From assembly GCA_034429475.1 (NCBI GenBank), contig DAOUGD010000328.1, forward strand, positions 1 through 45,834: a DNA stretch of 45,834 nt, in the 5' to 3' direction. The position numbers and the translations under genes were made by a program. Below the pieces are notes generated by a model. It did not search any database, was not told where the DNA came from, and saw only the letters and a program-made list of their open reading frames with translations. The stretch is from JAKQHY01 sp034429475. GTDB lineage: Bacteria > Chloroflexota > Anaerolineae > B4-G1 > SLSP01. Numbering within the stretch: the first letter of the stretch is position 1; each line of letters opens with the position of its first letter. Positions 1-8,176 of the stretch are shown piece by piece.

Positions 1-3000
1 GGCGGGCGGTGTGGTGGCGATTTCCGGCGCTTTTGCGGCGGCGAAGACGGCGGTGGTGCGCTCCGGCACGGTGAAGGCGCTCGTTGTTTTGTCGTAGCGC
101 GCTGCGCGCACGACCGGGTCGGCGGAGGCGGCCAGGATCGGATGCAGCGCGAAGTCCGCCCCCTGGAAGGCGTCAATGGCGAAAGTCTGTGGTGTTTGCG
201 TGGCGTTGAAGAGCACGACGAGCAGTTCGTAGTCCGGGTCGAGGTCGGCGCCGACCGCGTCGGAGAGCGCCATCACGATCAGGCCCGGCGTCTGCTCCGG
301 CCCGGTGTTGAAGAACGTCAGCCGCTCCTGCACGTCCTGCGCCGTTTCCAGCCGGAACAGTTTGGAGCTTTGCCGCAGGCGCAGCATCTCCTGGAAGTGG
401 GCGGCGGCGGCCTGGATATCGTCCGGCGACGGTTTGAGGGCCGGGTTGCCGAGCAGCTCGCGCATCACCGGCCACTGCGGCTGATTGTCCCACGCGGGCG
501 GCAGTCCCGCGCCCCAGCCATTGTCCTGATAGCTAAAGTCCAGCCGGTTGAACCAATCCCCGGAATTGTAGCTGTTGCGATCCAGCGACTTGGAGCGCAG
601 CAGGTCGTCCCCCGCGTGGAAGAACGGCACCCCCTGCGCCAGCATCACCAGATCGATCCCTAAATTGTGCATTCGCACCCGGTCGGCGACGGCGGCTTCG
701 TCCGGTGCTTTGAGCTGCACCGCATCAAACAGTGTTTCGTTGTCGTGCGCGGAGACGTAGTTGACCGCTTCCTGCGGCGCGCGGGTGTAGCCGGCCGGCA
801 AGCCATTGTAGCCCACGTCCGCGCCGGTGAGCCACGTCCCGGTCAGATCGCGCAGCCGGTACTCGCGCAGGCTGCCCGCCAGACTCACGCGCAGCCAGTC
901 CGTCAAGGTCAGCAGGCGCGCTTGCTGCTCCAGTGAACTGCGGTTTTCGGTGGCGTTGGGCGCGTCGTACAGGCCGGTGACGAAACCCTGCTCGCGCAAT
1001 CCGCCGAACGCGCTGCCGCCGCGCGCCGCGTCGCGCATCCGGTCATTAAAGGCGCCGATCCCTGTCCCGGCGACGTTGATCTGCGTCGCGTTGACACCGC
1101 GCCGATTGTCCGCCACCTCGCCAAAATTCCAACCTTCCCCGTACACATAGATGCGCTTGCCGTCCACCCCGTCTTTTTCCGGCGTGAGCGCGTCCAGGGC
1201 CGTGCGCACGGCCTGCATATTGGCGAGCATGTGATGTCCCATGATGTCAAAACGGAAGCCGCTCACTTTGTAGGCCGTGGCCCACGTCACGATGGAATCC
1301 ACCATCAACTTTTCCATCATCGCGTGCTCGGTGGCGGTGTTTTCGCAGCACGTGCTGTGCTCCACCTGCCCGTCCGCGTCCAGCCGGTGATAGTAGCCGG
1401 GCACGATCTTGTCCAGCACCGAGTTCGGATTCTGCCCGCTGGCGAAGGTGTGGTTGTAGACGACGTCCATAATGACGCTCAGCCCGTTGTGGTTGAGCGA
1501 CTGCACCATCTCCCGAAATTCGAGGATGCGCGTCGGGCCATCGGGATTCGTGCTGTAGCTGCCTTCCGGGACGGTGTAGTGCAGCGGATCGTAGCCCCAA
1601 TTGAAGCCATCCCGGTCGCGGAAGGGGGCAAGGGCAGCCTGTTGCTCCTCAGAATCCGGCGGATAGGCGGACAGCGCAGCGAAGTCCGGCCCGACCCACG
1701 TGCTTTTGTCCTCGTTCACGCTGGCGATGTCGAAGACCGGCAGGAGGTGCAGGTGGGTGAGTCCCGCCTGGGCCAACGCGCGCAAGTGGCGCATCCCGGC
1801 GGAGTTGGGCAGGGTGAATGCTTTGAATGTGCCGCGATAAGCCTCCGGCACGGTCGGATCGTTGACGCTGAAGTCGCGGACGTGCAGTTCGTAGATCGCC
1901 ATGTCCACGGGACTGCCAGTGAACGCGGGTGTGAGCGCCTCCCAACCCGGCGGCTTGAGGGCGGGATCGGCCAGCTCCACGATCTGGCTGCGCGCGCTGT
2001 TCTGCGCCAGGCTGAACGAGTACGGGTCGGTGACGAGGGTCGTCACAACGCGCCCCACGCTCGGCGCGTAGACGGTGACTTCGTACAGGTAGAAGCGATA
2101 TGTCCAGTCGGGCGCGCCGGTGAGGCTCCAGACGCCGGTGGCGGGATCGGGCTGCATCTCGTAGACATCAGCCGGGGTGTACGGCGCGCTGTCGGCGAAG
2201 AGGTGCAGCCGCACACTTTGCGCCGTGGGCGCCCACACGCGCAGGGTGGGAACGCCGCCTTCGTAGGTGACGCCCAGCGGGCCGCGATACGTGAAGAGGT
2301 CGTCCAGCACGCCGGGGATTTGTAGCGCGGTCGCGGCCACGATGACGGACTGCCCGTTTTCGTCCGCGCGCCATGCGCTGAGGCCGAGGGCGCCTTTGAG
2401 CAGGGCGGGGACGTCGGGCAGGGCGTCGGCGGGCAGCTTGAGCGTCACGCCGCGCAGGTGCGGGAAGCGCGCCAGCAGCGCGGGATCCGCCGGGCCAGGT
2501 TGCAGCGCGATGGCGCGTCCTCCGGCGATGCCGTCCGAGCGCAGGCGCAGCCTTCCCTCCGGGCTGGCGTGGAGGAAGAAAGTGAGGCCCTCGGCGTCCA
2601 CGCCGGGCCAGAGAAAGGTGTCGCGCGCGAGCCAGTGCGCCTGCGCCCGCGTGAGGTCGCCGGGCAACGGGGCCGCCGTGTCTACGGTAAGTTCGTGCGT
2701 TGCGGCGTCGTAGCGGAAGTCCGCGCGCGGGTCCGTCCCAGAGACGGCAAAGGGGATGTCAAGACCGTTTGGCATACTGTGCGCTCCATACCAAAGCGTT
2801 GCGGATTCATTCAGGGCCACGCGGACGACGTAATCGCCCGGCGGGATGGCCGTGCTGCTGAACGTGGCGACGCCGTCGCCGTCGGGGTCTTGCAGCCAGC
2901 CGCGCAGGCACGCCGGATCGTCGTTGGCGGCGCAGCCGAGCGCGGTCTGGAAGTCGCCCACGAGCACAGCGATGATGCTGTTGCGATTGTCGGTCAGCCA

Positions 3001-3351
3001 GCCGGATTGCGGATCGTAGTAGAACTTGACGGCGGTGGTCGCGTCCAGGGTCAGCGGGATGTCCGCGCCGCCTGCCAGCGCGCCTGCGCCGATGACCTGT
3101 TTGGCGTCCTGATTGAGGACGGCGTGGTAGGTGTAGTCGCCGGCGGGTATTTCGAAGGTGGCCTGCCACACGCTGTCTTCCGGGTCGTAGAAAAGGGCAG
3201 TTTGCTCGCAATCCACCTGCCCATCGCGGCGGCAGCCCAGTTCCTTTTGGAACGTCCCGACGAGCGTGACGCTGGACTGCGCGCGCGCGGGCGCGGCGGG
3301 CAGCGTCAGCAGCAGGGCGAGCCAGAGCGTGAGAATTGTGCGCCATTTCAT
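1..3351 (-). CDS. Secreted pullulanase (GH13 debranching enzyme), 3' end cut by window edge
   Basis: Hydrolyses alpha-1,6 branch points of pullulan, glycogen or starch outside the cell. The frame is open from the ATG at 3351 to base 1 (1117 codons, no stop), so the C-terminus is missing. Residues 1-24 form a signal peptide ending ARA. Two X25-type modules follow (about 27-110 and 113-200, each with FQxxLGC), then a CBM48-like region and YELHVRDFS near 490. All GH13 blocks are visible: GFNWGYDPLHY near 595, DVVYNH near 625, GFRFDIMGHH with nucleophile D702, YGEGWNFGE with acid/base E739, and SAHDNE with D870. FDxMGHH and YGEGWNFGE are typical of pullulanases rather than amylases. The Shine-Dalgarno site is weak. 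It is transcribed away from the bax1-type gene, with a GGGATTG hairpin in the gap. Function is near certain; the exact specificity is inferred. Confidence 0.93.
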   Translation of the reverse strand, partial: MKWRTILTLWLALLLTLPAAPARAQSSVTLVGTFQKELGCRRDGQVDCEQTALFYDPEDSVWQATFEIPAGDYTYHAVLNQDAKQVIGAGALAGGADIPLTLDATTAVKFYYDPQSGWLTDNRNSIIAVLVGDFQTALGCAANDDPACLRGWLQDPDGDGVATFSSTAIPPGDYVVRVALNESATLWYGAHSMPNGLDIPFAVSGTDPRADFRYDAATHELTVDTAAPLPGDLTRAQAHWLARDTFLWPGVDAEGLTFFLHASPEGRLRLRSDGIAGGRAIALQPGPADPALLARFPHLRGVTLKLPADALPDVPALLKGALGLSAWRADENGQSVIVAATALQIPGVLDDLFTYRGPLGVTYEGGVPTLRVWAPTAQSVRLHLFADSAPYTPADVYEMQPDPATGVWSLTGAPDWTYRFYLYEVTVYAPSVGRVVTTLVTDPYSFSLAQNSARSQIVELADPALKPPGWEALTPAFTGSPVDMAIYELHVRDFSVNDPTVPEAYRGTFKAFTLPNSAGMRHLRALAQAGLTHLHLLPVFDIASVNEDKSTWVGPDFAALSAYPPDSEEQQAALAPFRDRDGFNWGYDPLHYTVPEGSYSTNPDGPTRILEFREMVQSLNHNGLSVIMDVVYNHTFASGQNPNSVLDKIVPGYYHRLDADGQVEHSTCCENTATEHAMMEKLMVDSIVTWATAYKVSGFRFDIMGHHMLANMQAVRTALDALTPEKDGVDGKRIYVYGEGWNFGEVADNRRGVNATQINVAGTGIGAFNDRMRDAARGGSAFGGLREQGFVTGLYDAPNATENRSSLEQQARLLTLTDWLRVSLAGSLREYRLRDLTGTWLTGADVGYNGLPAGYTRAPQEAVNYVSAHDNETLFDAVQLKAPDEAAVADRVRMHNLGIDLVMLAQGVPFFHAGDDLLRSKSLDRNSYNSGDWFNRLDFSYQDNGWGAGLPPAWDNQPQWPVMRELLGNPALKPSPDDIQAAAAHFQEMLRLRQSSKLFRLETAQDVQERLTFFNTGPEQTPGLIVMALSDAVGADLDPDYELLVVLFNATQTPQTFAIDAFQGADFALHPILAASADPVVRAARYDKTTSAFTVPERTTAVFAAAKAPEIATTPPA

Positions 3352-3391
3352 CCGTCTGATGATACTGCGAAAGTCCCGAAACGCCAAAAGT

Positions 3392-3442
3392 AGGGGATTA
3401 GGTGGGGATTGGGCCGTACCCAATCCCCAATCCCTAATCCCT
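3392..3442. repeat. GGGATTG heptamer hairpin between pullulanase and bax1-type gene
   Basis: Two to three GGGATTR units, a short GGCCGTA-type loop, then the complementary CCCAATC/CCCTAATC units form an almost perfect stem of about 20 bp. It lies in the gap between two divergent genes and belongs to the same family as the array inside the HlyD-type gene at 40336-40363. Confidence 0.85.
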
Positions 3443-3488
3443 GCTCCCGGCATAATCTGTTGATAGGTTTTCGCGGTAAAATAAAGGT

Positions 3489-4835
3489 ATGCTCAAATCC
3501 GAATTGATTCGCCCACGCATCGAAGTGCGCGGCCACCGGGTGTTTACCAAGTCCCTGCCGGCCGATTATCACACCCTGGGGGTGGCGACGGCGCTGATCG
3601 CCCTGTTTCAGAAGCACGTCGGGCAGAGGCGGGGGACGTTGGCCGACGCGCTGCGCGACTACGAAGGCGACAGCCTGGATTATCCGGTGATACGGGGGCT
3701 GGCGGCGGTGTTGGAAGCGCGATGCACCTTCAGCAACGAACCGCCAGTCGCGCCGGAGGTTCTGCGGAGCGCGCTATTTCAGCGGGGGCCGGTGACGCAG
3801 AAAGGCGACCTGTTCCATCCCCAAACGCGCGCGGCGGTGGTGGCGGAGGTCGCTGCGCAGTACGATCTCACCGCCGAGCAGGTGGAAGCCGCGTTCTTCG
3901 CCGATTTGCTTGAAGAGCAGATTTTGCTCGATCCCGGCGAGCCGCTCAGTGCCGGCGACCTGATCGCGCGGTACAACCTCGAAGTCGCGCGCGGCCTGCT
4001 CTACTGGGCGCGCGAAGTGCGGCTGGAGATTTACGATAACTACAAAGACCTGTTCAAGTTCTTGAAGCTGTTCAAGTTGATGTATTCCGTCACGCCCATA
4101 CAGGATCAGCGGATCAGCGGATCAGCGGATCAGCACTCAGCACTCAGTCCTCAGTCCTCAGTCCTCAGTCCTCAGTCCTCAGTCCTCAGTCCTCAGTCCT
4201 CAGTCCTCAGTCCTCAGTCCTTAGTTCCCGCCGGGTATCACGTCACGCTTTACGGCCCGATTTCGCCGTTTGTTGCTTCGACGATTCGTTACGGGTTGCA
4301 ATTTGCCAAGTTTATGCCCGCGCTGTTGCTGTGCGAGCGTTGGCGGATGGTGGCGGACGTGCAGCCGCCGGGCGTCGCCAGCCGCGAGCCGGTGCAGTAC
4401 GTGCTCGATGATCGGACGGAACTGCGCACGCATTTCAAGGCGTCCGGCGCGTTCGACAGCCGGTTGGAGGCCGACTTCGCGGCGGAGTTTGAGGAGAAAT
4501 ACGGCGGGGCGGAGCGTAAGTGGGAACTGGCCCGCGAGGATGAGGTGATCGTGGTGGGCGACACGGTGATGATTCCCGATTTCTCGTTCACGCATCGCAA
4601 GGATGGGCGGCGCGCGCTGCTGGAAATCGTCGGGTTTTGGCATCCCGATTACCTGCGTCGCAAGCTGGAGAAAGTCCGCCAGGCCGGGCGACGCGACCTG
4701 ATCCTGCTGGTCTACCAGAGCGCCAACGTGTCGGAGGAAGCGTTTGAGGCGGCCTCTGCCGGGGAGGTGTTGATGTTCACCGCCAAGCCGGTGCTCAAAG
4801 ATGTGCTGGCTGCGGTAGAGCGGTGCGCGGTGTGA
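3489..4835 (+). CDS. bax1: Bax1-type nuclease (DUF790), partner of XPB helicase
   Basis: 448 residues. The protein matches the DUF790/Bax1 family, whose archaeal members bind XPB and cut DNA next to bubbles; the role here, DNA repair with the XPB gene at 6608-8176, is inferred from the family. The N-terminal half is helical. The C-terminal PD-(D/E)xK-like nuclease core shows E333 in AAEFEEKY, D364 in IPDFSF and E379 in LLEIVGFW. Residues about 206-247 are not family sequence: they are encoded by an octamer plus CTCAGTC heptamer array and read SVLSPQS several times over. This insert sits between MYSV and YHVTLYGPIS, probably at a beta-hairpin. The ATG at 3489 has only a weak AAAGG just upstream, so a leaderless or poorly initiated message is possible. 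The gene ends 15 bp from the convergent lipoprotein gene. Confidence 0.85.
   Translation: MLKSELIRPRIEVRGHRVFTKSLPADYHTLGVATALIALFQKHVGQRRGTLADALRDYEGDSLDYPVIRGLAAVLEARCTFSNEPPVAPEVLRSALFQRGPVTQKGDLFHPQTRAAVVAEVAAQYDLTAEQVEAAFFADLLEEQILLDPGEPLSAGDLIARYNLEVARGLLYWAREVRLEIYDNYKDLFKFLKLFKLMYSVTPIQDQRISGSADQHSALSPQSSVLSPQSSVLSPQSSVLSPQSLVPAGYHVTLYGPISPFVASTIRYGLQFAKFMPALLLCERWRMVADVQPPGVASREPVQYVLDDRTELRTHFKASGAFDSRLEADFAAEFEEKYGGAERKWELAREDEVIVVGDTVMIPDFSFTHRKDGRRALLEIVGFWHPDYLRRKLEKVRQAGRRDLILLVYQSANVSEEAFEAASAGEVLMFTAKPVLKDVLAAVERCAV
4105..4224 (+). repeat. In-frame octamer/heptamer array inside the bax1-type gene
   Basis: It begins with about four GATCAGCG octamers and passes through GCACTCA units into about ten CTCAGTC heptamers. 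The total of about 120 bp is a multiple of three, so the nuclease frame resumes intact. The heptamer on this strand has no stop in any phase and encodes the 7-residue cycle S-V-L-S-P-Q-S. Confidence 0.93.
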
Positions 4836-4850
4836 CTATTTAAGTTTGTT

Positions 4851-5858
4851 TCAGGGTTTTTCCACTACAAACTCATCATCTTGTAAAACATACAATAAGG
4901 CTTCTTTTGCCTGACACCGATCAGTTGCTTCTGCACCCGGTATCAAGATAGAACCCTCATCAGTGATCTCCCATTTATTCGGAGTCCCACACCAGTCGTT
5001 CAGGTGGATTTCTGACACTATTTCAGGGCCATTGTTACGCCAGCACCAGATAGTAAGAACAATTCCTGTATGATCTCCGCCTAGGTATCCACCTGCCACT
5101 AACATAAAGGACTGGTCTTGCGAATTGCGAATGTTTAGCACTTGTACGAGTGGTTGGGGAGATTGAGTCCAGGCTCCTGTCCAAGGACAGTTATCCTTGG
5201 AACAAGGCCATATTAGGTCCCCTTGCCAAATTTGTGCTGGTCCATCTCGATGAAAGACAATACTTAATCCTCCTCCGCCAAAAAAACCAAACAAAGCATT
5301 AATATCACAACGTATTGCCTGCAAATGAAGAATTAGCTCGTCTATCTTGTCATTATTCAGGTCTACGAGTTGATATGTAGGTGTATAGCGGGTGGCGCAG
5401 TTGAATGATGGAGGTATGACTTGTGCGAATTGACTTAATTTTGCTAGCCGTTCTGATTGAGCTGACAGCGGCAAATTAGACTGGATGTAGTTGTTCAAGA
5501 AGCATTCACTTACTTCTATTATTTGATTTGCAATGATGATGGAATCATCATTTTTGTACGCCTTTTCTGTGAGAGATATTACTTCCTGAAATGCAAGTTG
5601 ACATGGTCGCTCCGTCACAGTTGCCGGAATTGACATTAATGTTTCAGAAATAGAAGTGCTAGGCGCTGTGTGGATGAATGGAGTAATTGTCGGCGTATAA
5701 GTAGGACTTGTAGATGTAACGGTATATGTGGGTGTATTCGGAGGATAAGCAGGTGGATGTAAGGTGCTATTGTGAGTGGTTGTTGGAATCTGTTCTCCTT
5801 TACAAGTGCAACAACATAAGAGAACCATTACAAATAAGGTATGATAGACAATCTTCAT
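4851..5858 (-). CDS. AT-rich probable lipoprotein with Thr/Pro linker
   Basis: 335 residues, function unknown. The N-terminus has a hydrophobic segment (VMVLLCCC) followed by several Cys, compatible with a lipoprotein or exported protein although the lipobox is not canonical. Residues about 25-75 are a Thr/Pro/Ser linker (PTYTP, TITP), then a globular domain with VDLNNDKIDELIL, resembling a calcium-binding FG-GAP/VCBS or EF-hand-like loop, and several Cys that could form disulfides outside the cell. Its base composition is clearly AT-rich compared with every neighbour, which suggests recent transfer. Its ATG overlaps the methyltransferase stop (ATGA, 5855-5858), so translation is probably coupled. 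Confidence 0.7.
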   Translation of the reverse strand: MKIVYHTLFVMVLLCCCTCKGEQIPTTTHNSTLHPPAYPPNTPTYTVTSTSPTYTPTITPFIHTAPSTSISETLMSIPATVTERPCQLAFQEVISLTEKAYKNDDSIIIANQIIEVSECFLNNYIQSNLPLSAQSERLAKLSQFAQVIPPSFNCATRYTPTYQLVDLNNDKIDELILHLQAIRCDINALFGFFGGGGLSIVFHRDGPAQIWQGDLIWPCSKDNCPWTGAWTQSPQPLVQVLNIRNSQDQSFMLVAGGYLGGDHTGIVLTIWCWRNNGPEIVSEIHLNDWCGTPNKWEITDEGSILIPGAEATDRCQAKEALLYVLQDDEFVVEKP

Positions 5859-6583
5859 TTGATGTTACTCATATTATTAGGATTGCTTTGCCCCATCCCA
5901 TAAAGGAAATACGTCTCCGTCTGCCGGACGTCGAACTGCCACCCCAACCGCGCCAGCCTCTCGGTCAAAGCTTGCGGTTCGTAGAAGATTTTGACGATGC
6001 GAAAGGTGCGTCCATCGTTCAGGCGGCGGGTTACAGTGGTGTCCTGCTCGTTACCCAGGCAATGATCCACTGCCGTAGACGTGGGGGTGTAGCGCGAATC
6101 CACAAAGAACACGCGACCTCCGGGAACCAGCGCGGCGCGCACCATCTCCCAAAAAGCGTCGAACCGCTCCGGCGGGACGTGCGAGAGCCAGAAGCCGAAG
6201 AAGACGGCGTCGTAGCGTTCGGTGGGACGCCACTCAAAGAGGTCGGCTTGAACATACTCCACTTGCGGCGACTGTACTCGCGCCCGGTTGATCGCTAACA
6301 CTTCGGATACCGCATCCACTGCCGTGATGTGATCCGCGTAACGCAGCAGCACTTCCGTCCACAAGCCGGTGCCGCACGCCAGTTCCAGCACGCGCCCGGC
6401 GGGATTGAACGCCGCCAACGCCTGTCGCATCTCTACCACTTCGGCAGCCCACTGGCGGTTAAGCTCCGGCCCACGGTCGTAGCGTCCCTGCCGGAGAAAC
6501 CACTCGTCATATTCCCCCGCGCGCGCCTGATAATAAGCGATCTGTTCATCCAGAAATTGCGTGCTGGTATGGGTGTTGTTCAT
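5855..6583 (-). CDS. Class I SAM-dependent methyltransferase
   Basis: 242 residues. The Rossmann methyltransferase fold is shown by motif I VLELACGTG (near 65-73), an acidic residue at the end of strand 2 (ITAVDAV), QADLFEW (motif II/III region) and FFGFWLSHVPPERF (motif IV/post-IV). The WLSHVPPE stretch resembles the family of small-molecule methyltransferases annotated as class I Methyltransf_25/11; the substrate cannot be told. The start has a good Shine-Dalgarno (GAGGAAGT directly before ATG). It follows the XPB gene by a 24-bp gap made of CTATTCG repeats and overlaps the downstream lipoprotein gene by 4 bp. Confidence 0.85.
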   Translation of the reverse strand: MNNTHTSTQFLDEQIAYYQARAGEYDEWFLRQGRYDRGPELNRQWAAEVVEMRQALAAFNPAGRVLELACGTGLWTEVLLRYADHITAVDAVSEVLAINRARVQSPQVEYVQADLFEWRPTERYDAVFFGFWLSHVPPERFDAFWEMVRAALVPGGRVFFVDSRYTPTSTAVDHCLGNEQDTTVTRRLNDGRTFRIVKIFYEPQALTERLARLGWQFDVRQTETYFLYGMGQSNPNNMSNIK

Positions 6584-6592
6584 ACTTCCTCG

Positions 6593-6621
6593 GTAATTCG
6601 CTATTCGCTATTCGCTATTCG
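6593..6621. repeat. GAATAGC heptamer array holding the XPB stop codon
   Basis: Read on the minus strand, GAATAGC is repeated three times and then decays into GAATTACC. The XPB reading frame ends inside the first unit: its last codon GAA and TAG stop are the first six bases of the heptamer. Confidence 0.88.
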
Positions 6622-8176
6622 TCGTGTACGTAAACGCCGCGTTCTGCCGCTTCACATTCGCGCGCCGCCGCTGCGCGATACGCTCGTCCACGGTTTTGCG
6701 CGCGATGACTTCGTAGAGGATGGCCTGGGTCGCGCCGCGCTTGCGAAGGACGCGGCCCAGCCGCTGCACGTACTCCCGCGCGGTGCTGTCGCCTCCCAGC
6801 AGCACGGCGACTTTGGCTTCCGGCACGTCCACTCCCTCGTTGAGCACTTTCGAGGTGACGATGGCGCGGTACTTCCCGGCGCGGAAGTCGTCCAGGATGG
6901 CTTTGCGCTCAGCGGCTTTGGTCTGATGCGTGATGGCGGGGATCAGATGGCGGCGCGCAATCGTGTAGGCAAAGCGGTTGTGCGCGGTAAAGATCAACAT
7001 CGGCAGGTCGGCGTGTTCGCGCAGCAGGCGGTCGAGGGCGTCCAGTTTGCCCTGCGCCTGGTGGACGATGTCCTTGAGTTTCAACTCGGCGACTTTGGCG
7101 CGGCGTGCTTTGACCTCGTAGGCGCTGCGCCGCGTGAACTCGTCCCACCAGCCCGGCCCGTGACTTTCGCGCAGGTGCGCCTCGCGGACGTAGCCGGTGT
7201 ACGTGGCGTAGGCCGCGTCGTAGGCCGCGCGTTCCTCGGCGGTCAAATCCACGCGGATGCGCTCCGTGCGATACTCCGCCAACTGTTCGCCGGTCAATTC
7301 GTCAATGTGCTTCCGATACACTACCGGGCCGACCAGTTCATCCAGGAGTGAGACGGGATCGAAGCTGAGTGTTGAGTGCTGAGGACTGAGGACTGAGGAT
7401 TGAGTGCTGAGTGCTGAGGACTGAGTGCTGAGGACTGAGTGCTGAGTGCCCTCTACTCCTCCGCTCCTCCGCTCCTCTGCTCCCCCTCTCCCTCTCTCCC
7501 CCTCTCCCCCTCTCGCTTCCGGGTACGTCGCCGTCAGTCCCAGCCGATACGGCGCGGCGGTCATCAGCGCAATTTCGTGCCACGCGGGGGTGGGGAGGTG
7601 GTGGATTTCGTCGAAGATGACGAGTTTGAACTGCGCGCCCAGGGTTTCTGCGTTGGCCCACGCGCTAGGGTAGGTGGTGACGGTGATTGCTTCCAGGCGT
7701 TTCTCCTGCCCGTACCAGACGCCAACGGTCGGAAGGCCCGGCGCCGGCGCGAAACTGTTTTCCAGCCGGGCGTACCATTGATGGAGCAGGTCAATCGTGG
7801 GGACAACGATCAACGCGCTGACGCCGCAGCGCGCGATGGCGTGACAGGCCACCAGCGTTTTGCCCGCGCCGGTGGGGAGGACGATGCTGCCCCAGCGGTC
7901 GGCGGTCAGCCAGGCGTCGAGGGCTTCGGTCTGGTAGGGGTGCAACTCACGGTCGTCGTGGAGGGTCAGGGGGAGCGTCTGCCAGTGGGGGATCGCGTTG
8001 CGGATGCACTGCGCGTCCAACCAGGGGCGCACGGCGCGATAGTACACTGCGGGGCAGCGCCATTTGGCGTTGAGCCATTGAAATGGGGCGGGGGGCGTCG
8101 CTTCTGAATTGAGGTGTTCCAGGACGAGCGTCCCGCCGAGGAAATGGGCATACGGCACAGCGGCGGCTTCAGGCAA
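6608..8176 (-). CDS. xpb: XPB-type superfamily 2 DNA helicase
   Basis: 522 residues. This is the archaeal/bacterial XPB (Rad25) type, a 3'-5' DNA helicase/translocase that works with Bax1. An N-terminal damage-recognition-like domain (about 1-70) precedes RecA1 with Q motif LHPYQTEAL, Walker A PTGAGKT (101-107), DEIHH (189-193) and TAT (215-217). RecA2 carries MLIFTAHNRFAY, ITHQTK, AIVTSKVLNEGVDVPEAKVAVLL (split here) and the arginine-finger motif VQRLGRVLRKRG. Residues about 221-272, directly after the TAT motif, are repeat-encoded (Gly/Arg/Glu-rich stretch, then SVLSTQS units). The frame begins at a TTG at 8176 overlapping the kinase stop by 8 bp; a GTG at 8158 is an alternative. No clear Shine-Dalgarno is present, so coupling to the upstream kinase is likely. 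The partner gene is convergent at 3489-4835, not adjacent as is usual. Confidence 0.9.
   Translation of the reverse strand: MPEAAAVPYAHFLGGTLVLEHLNSEATPPAPFQWLNAKWRCPAVYYRAVRPWLDAQCIRNAIPHWQTLPLTLHDDRELHPYQTEALDAWLTADRWGSIVLPTGAGKTLVACHAIARCGVSALIVVPTIDLLHQWYARLENSFAPAPGLPTVGVWYGQEKRLEAITVTTYPSAWANAETLGAQFKLVIFDEIHHLPTPAWHEIALMTAAPYRLGLTATYPEARGGEGERGRGGAEERRSGGVEGTQHSVLSTQSSALSTQSSVLSPQHSTLSFDPVSLLDELVGPVVYRKHIDELTGEQLAEYRTERIRVDLTAEERAAYDAAYATYTGYVREAHLRESHGPGWWDEFTRRSAYEVKARRAKVAELKLKDIVHQAQGKLDALDRLLREHADLPMLIFTAHNRFAYTIARRHLIPAITHQTKAAERKAILDDFRAGKYRAIVTSKVLNEGVDVPEAKVAVLLGGDSTAREYVQRLGRVLRKRGATQAILYEVIARKTVDERIAQRRRANVKRQNAAFTYTTNSE
7366..7515 (-). repeat. In-frame CTCAGTC array plus CT-rich repeat inside the XPB gene
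   Basis: On the coding strand a GA-rich block (7451-7515; GAGGAGCG and GAGAGGGG-type units) is followed by about twelve CTCAGTC/CTCAGCA heptamers (7366-7450). It is the same heptamer family, in the same orientation relative to translation, as the insert in the bax1-type gene, and it gives the same peptide cycle (SVLSTQS/SVLSPQ). Confidence 0.92.

Noticed and set aside
142..2713. Forward-strand reading frames of 60-360 codons across 142-3393
   Set aside because: They are antisense to the open pullulanase frame, which has all GH13 motifs; they are products of GC-rich codon bias.
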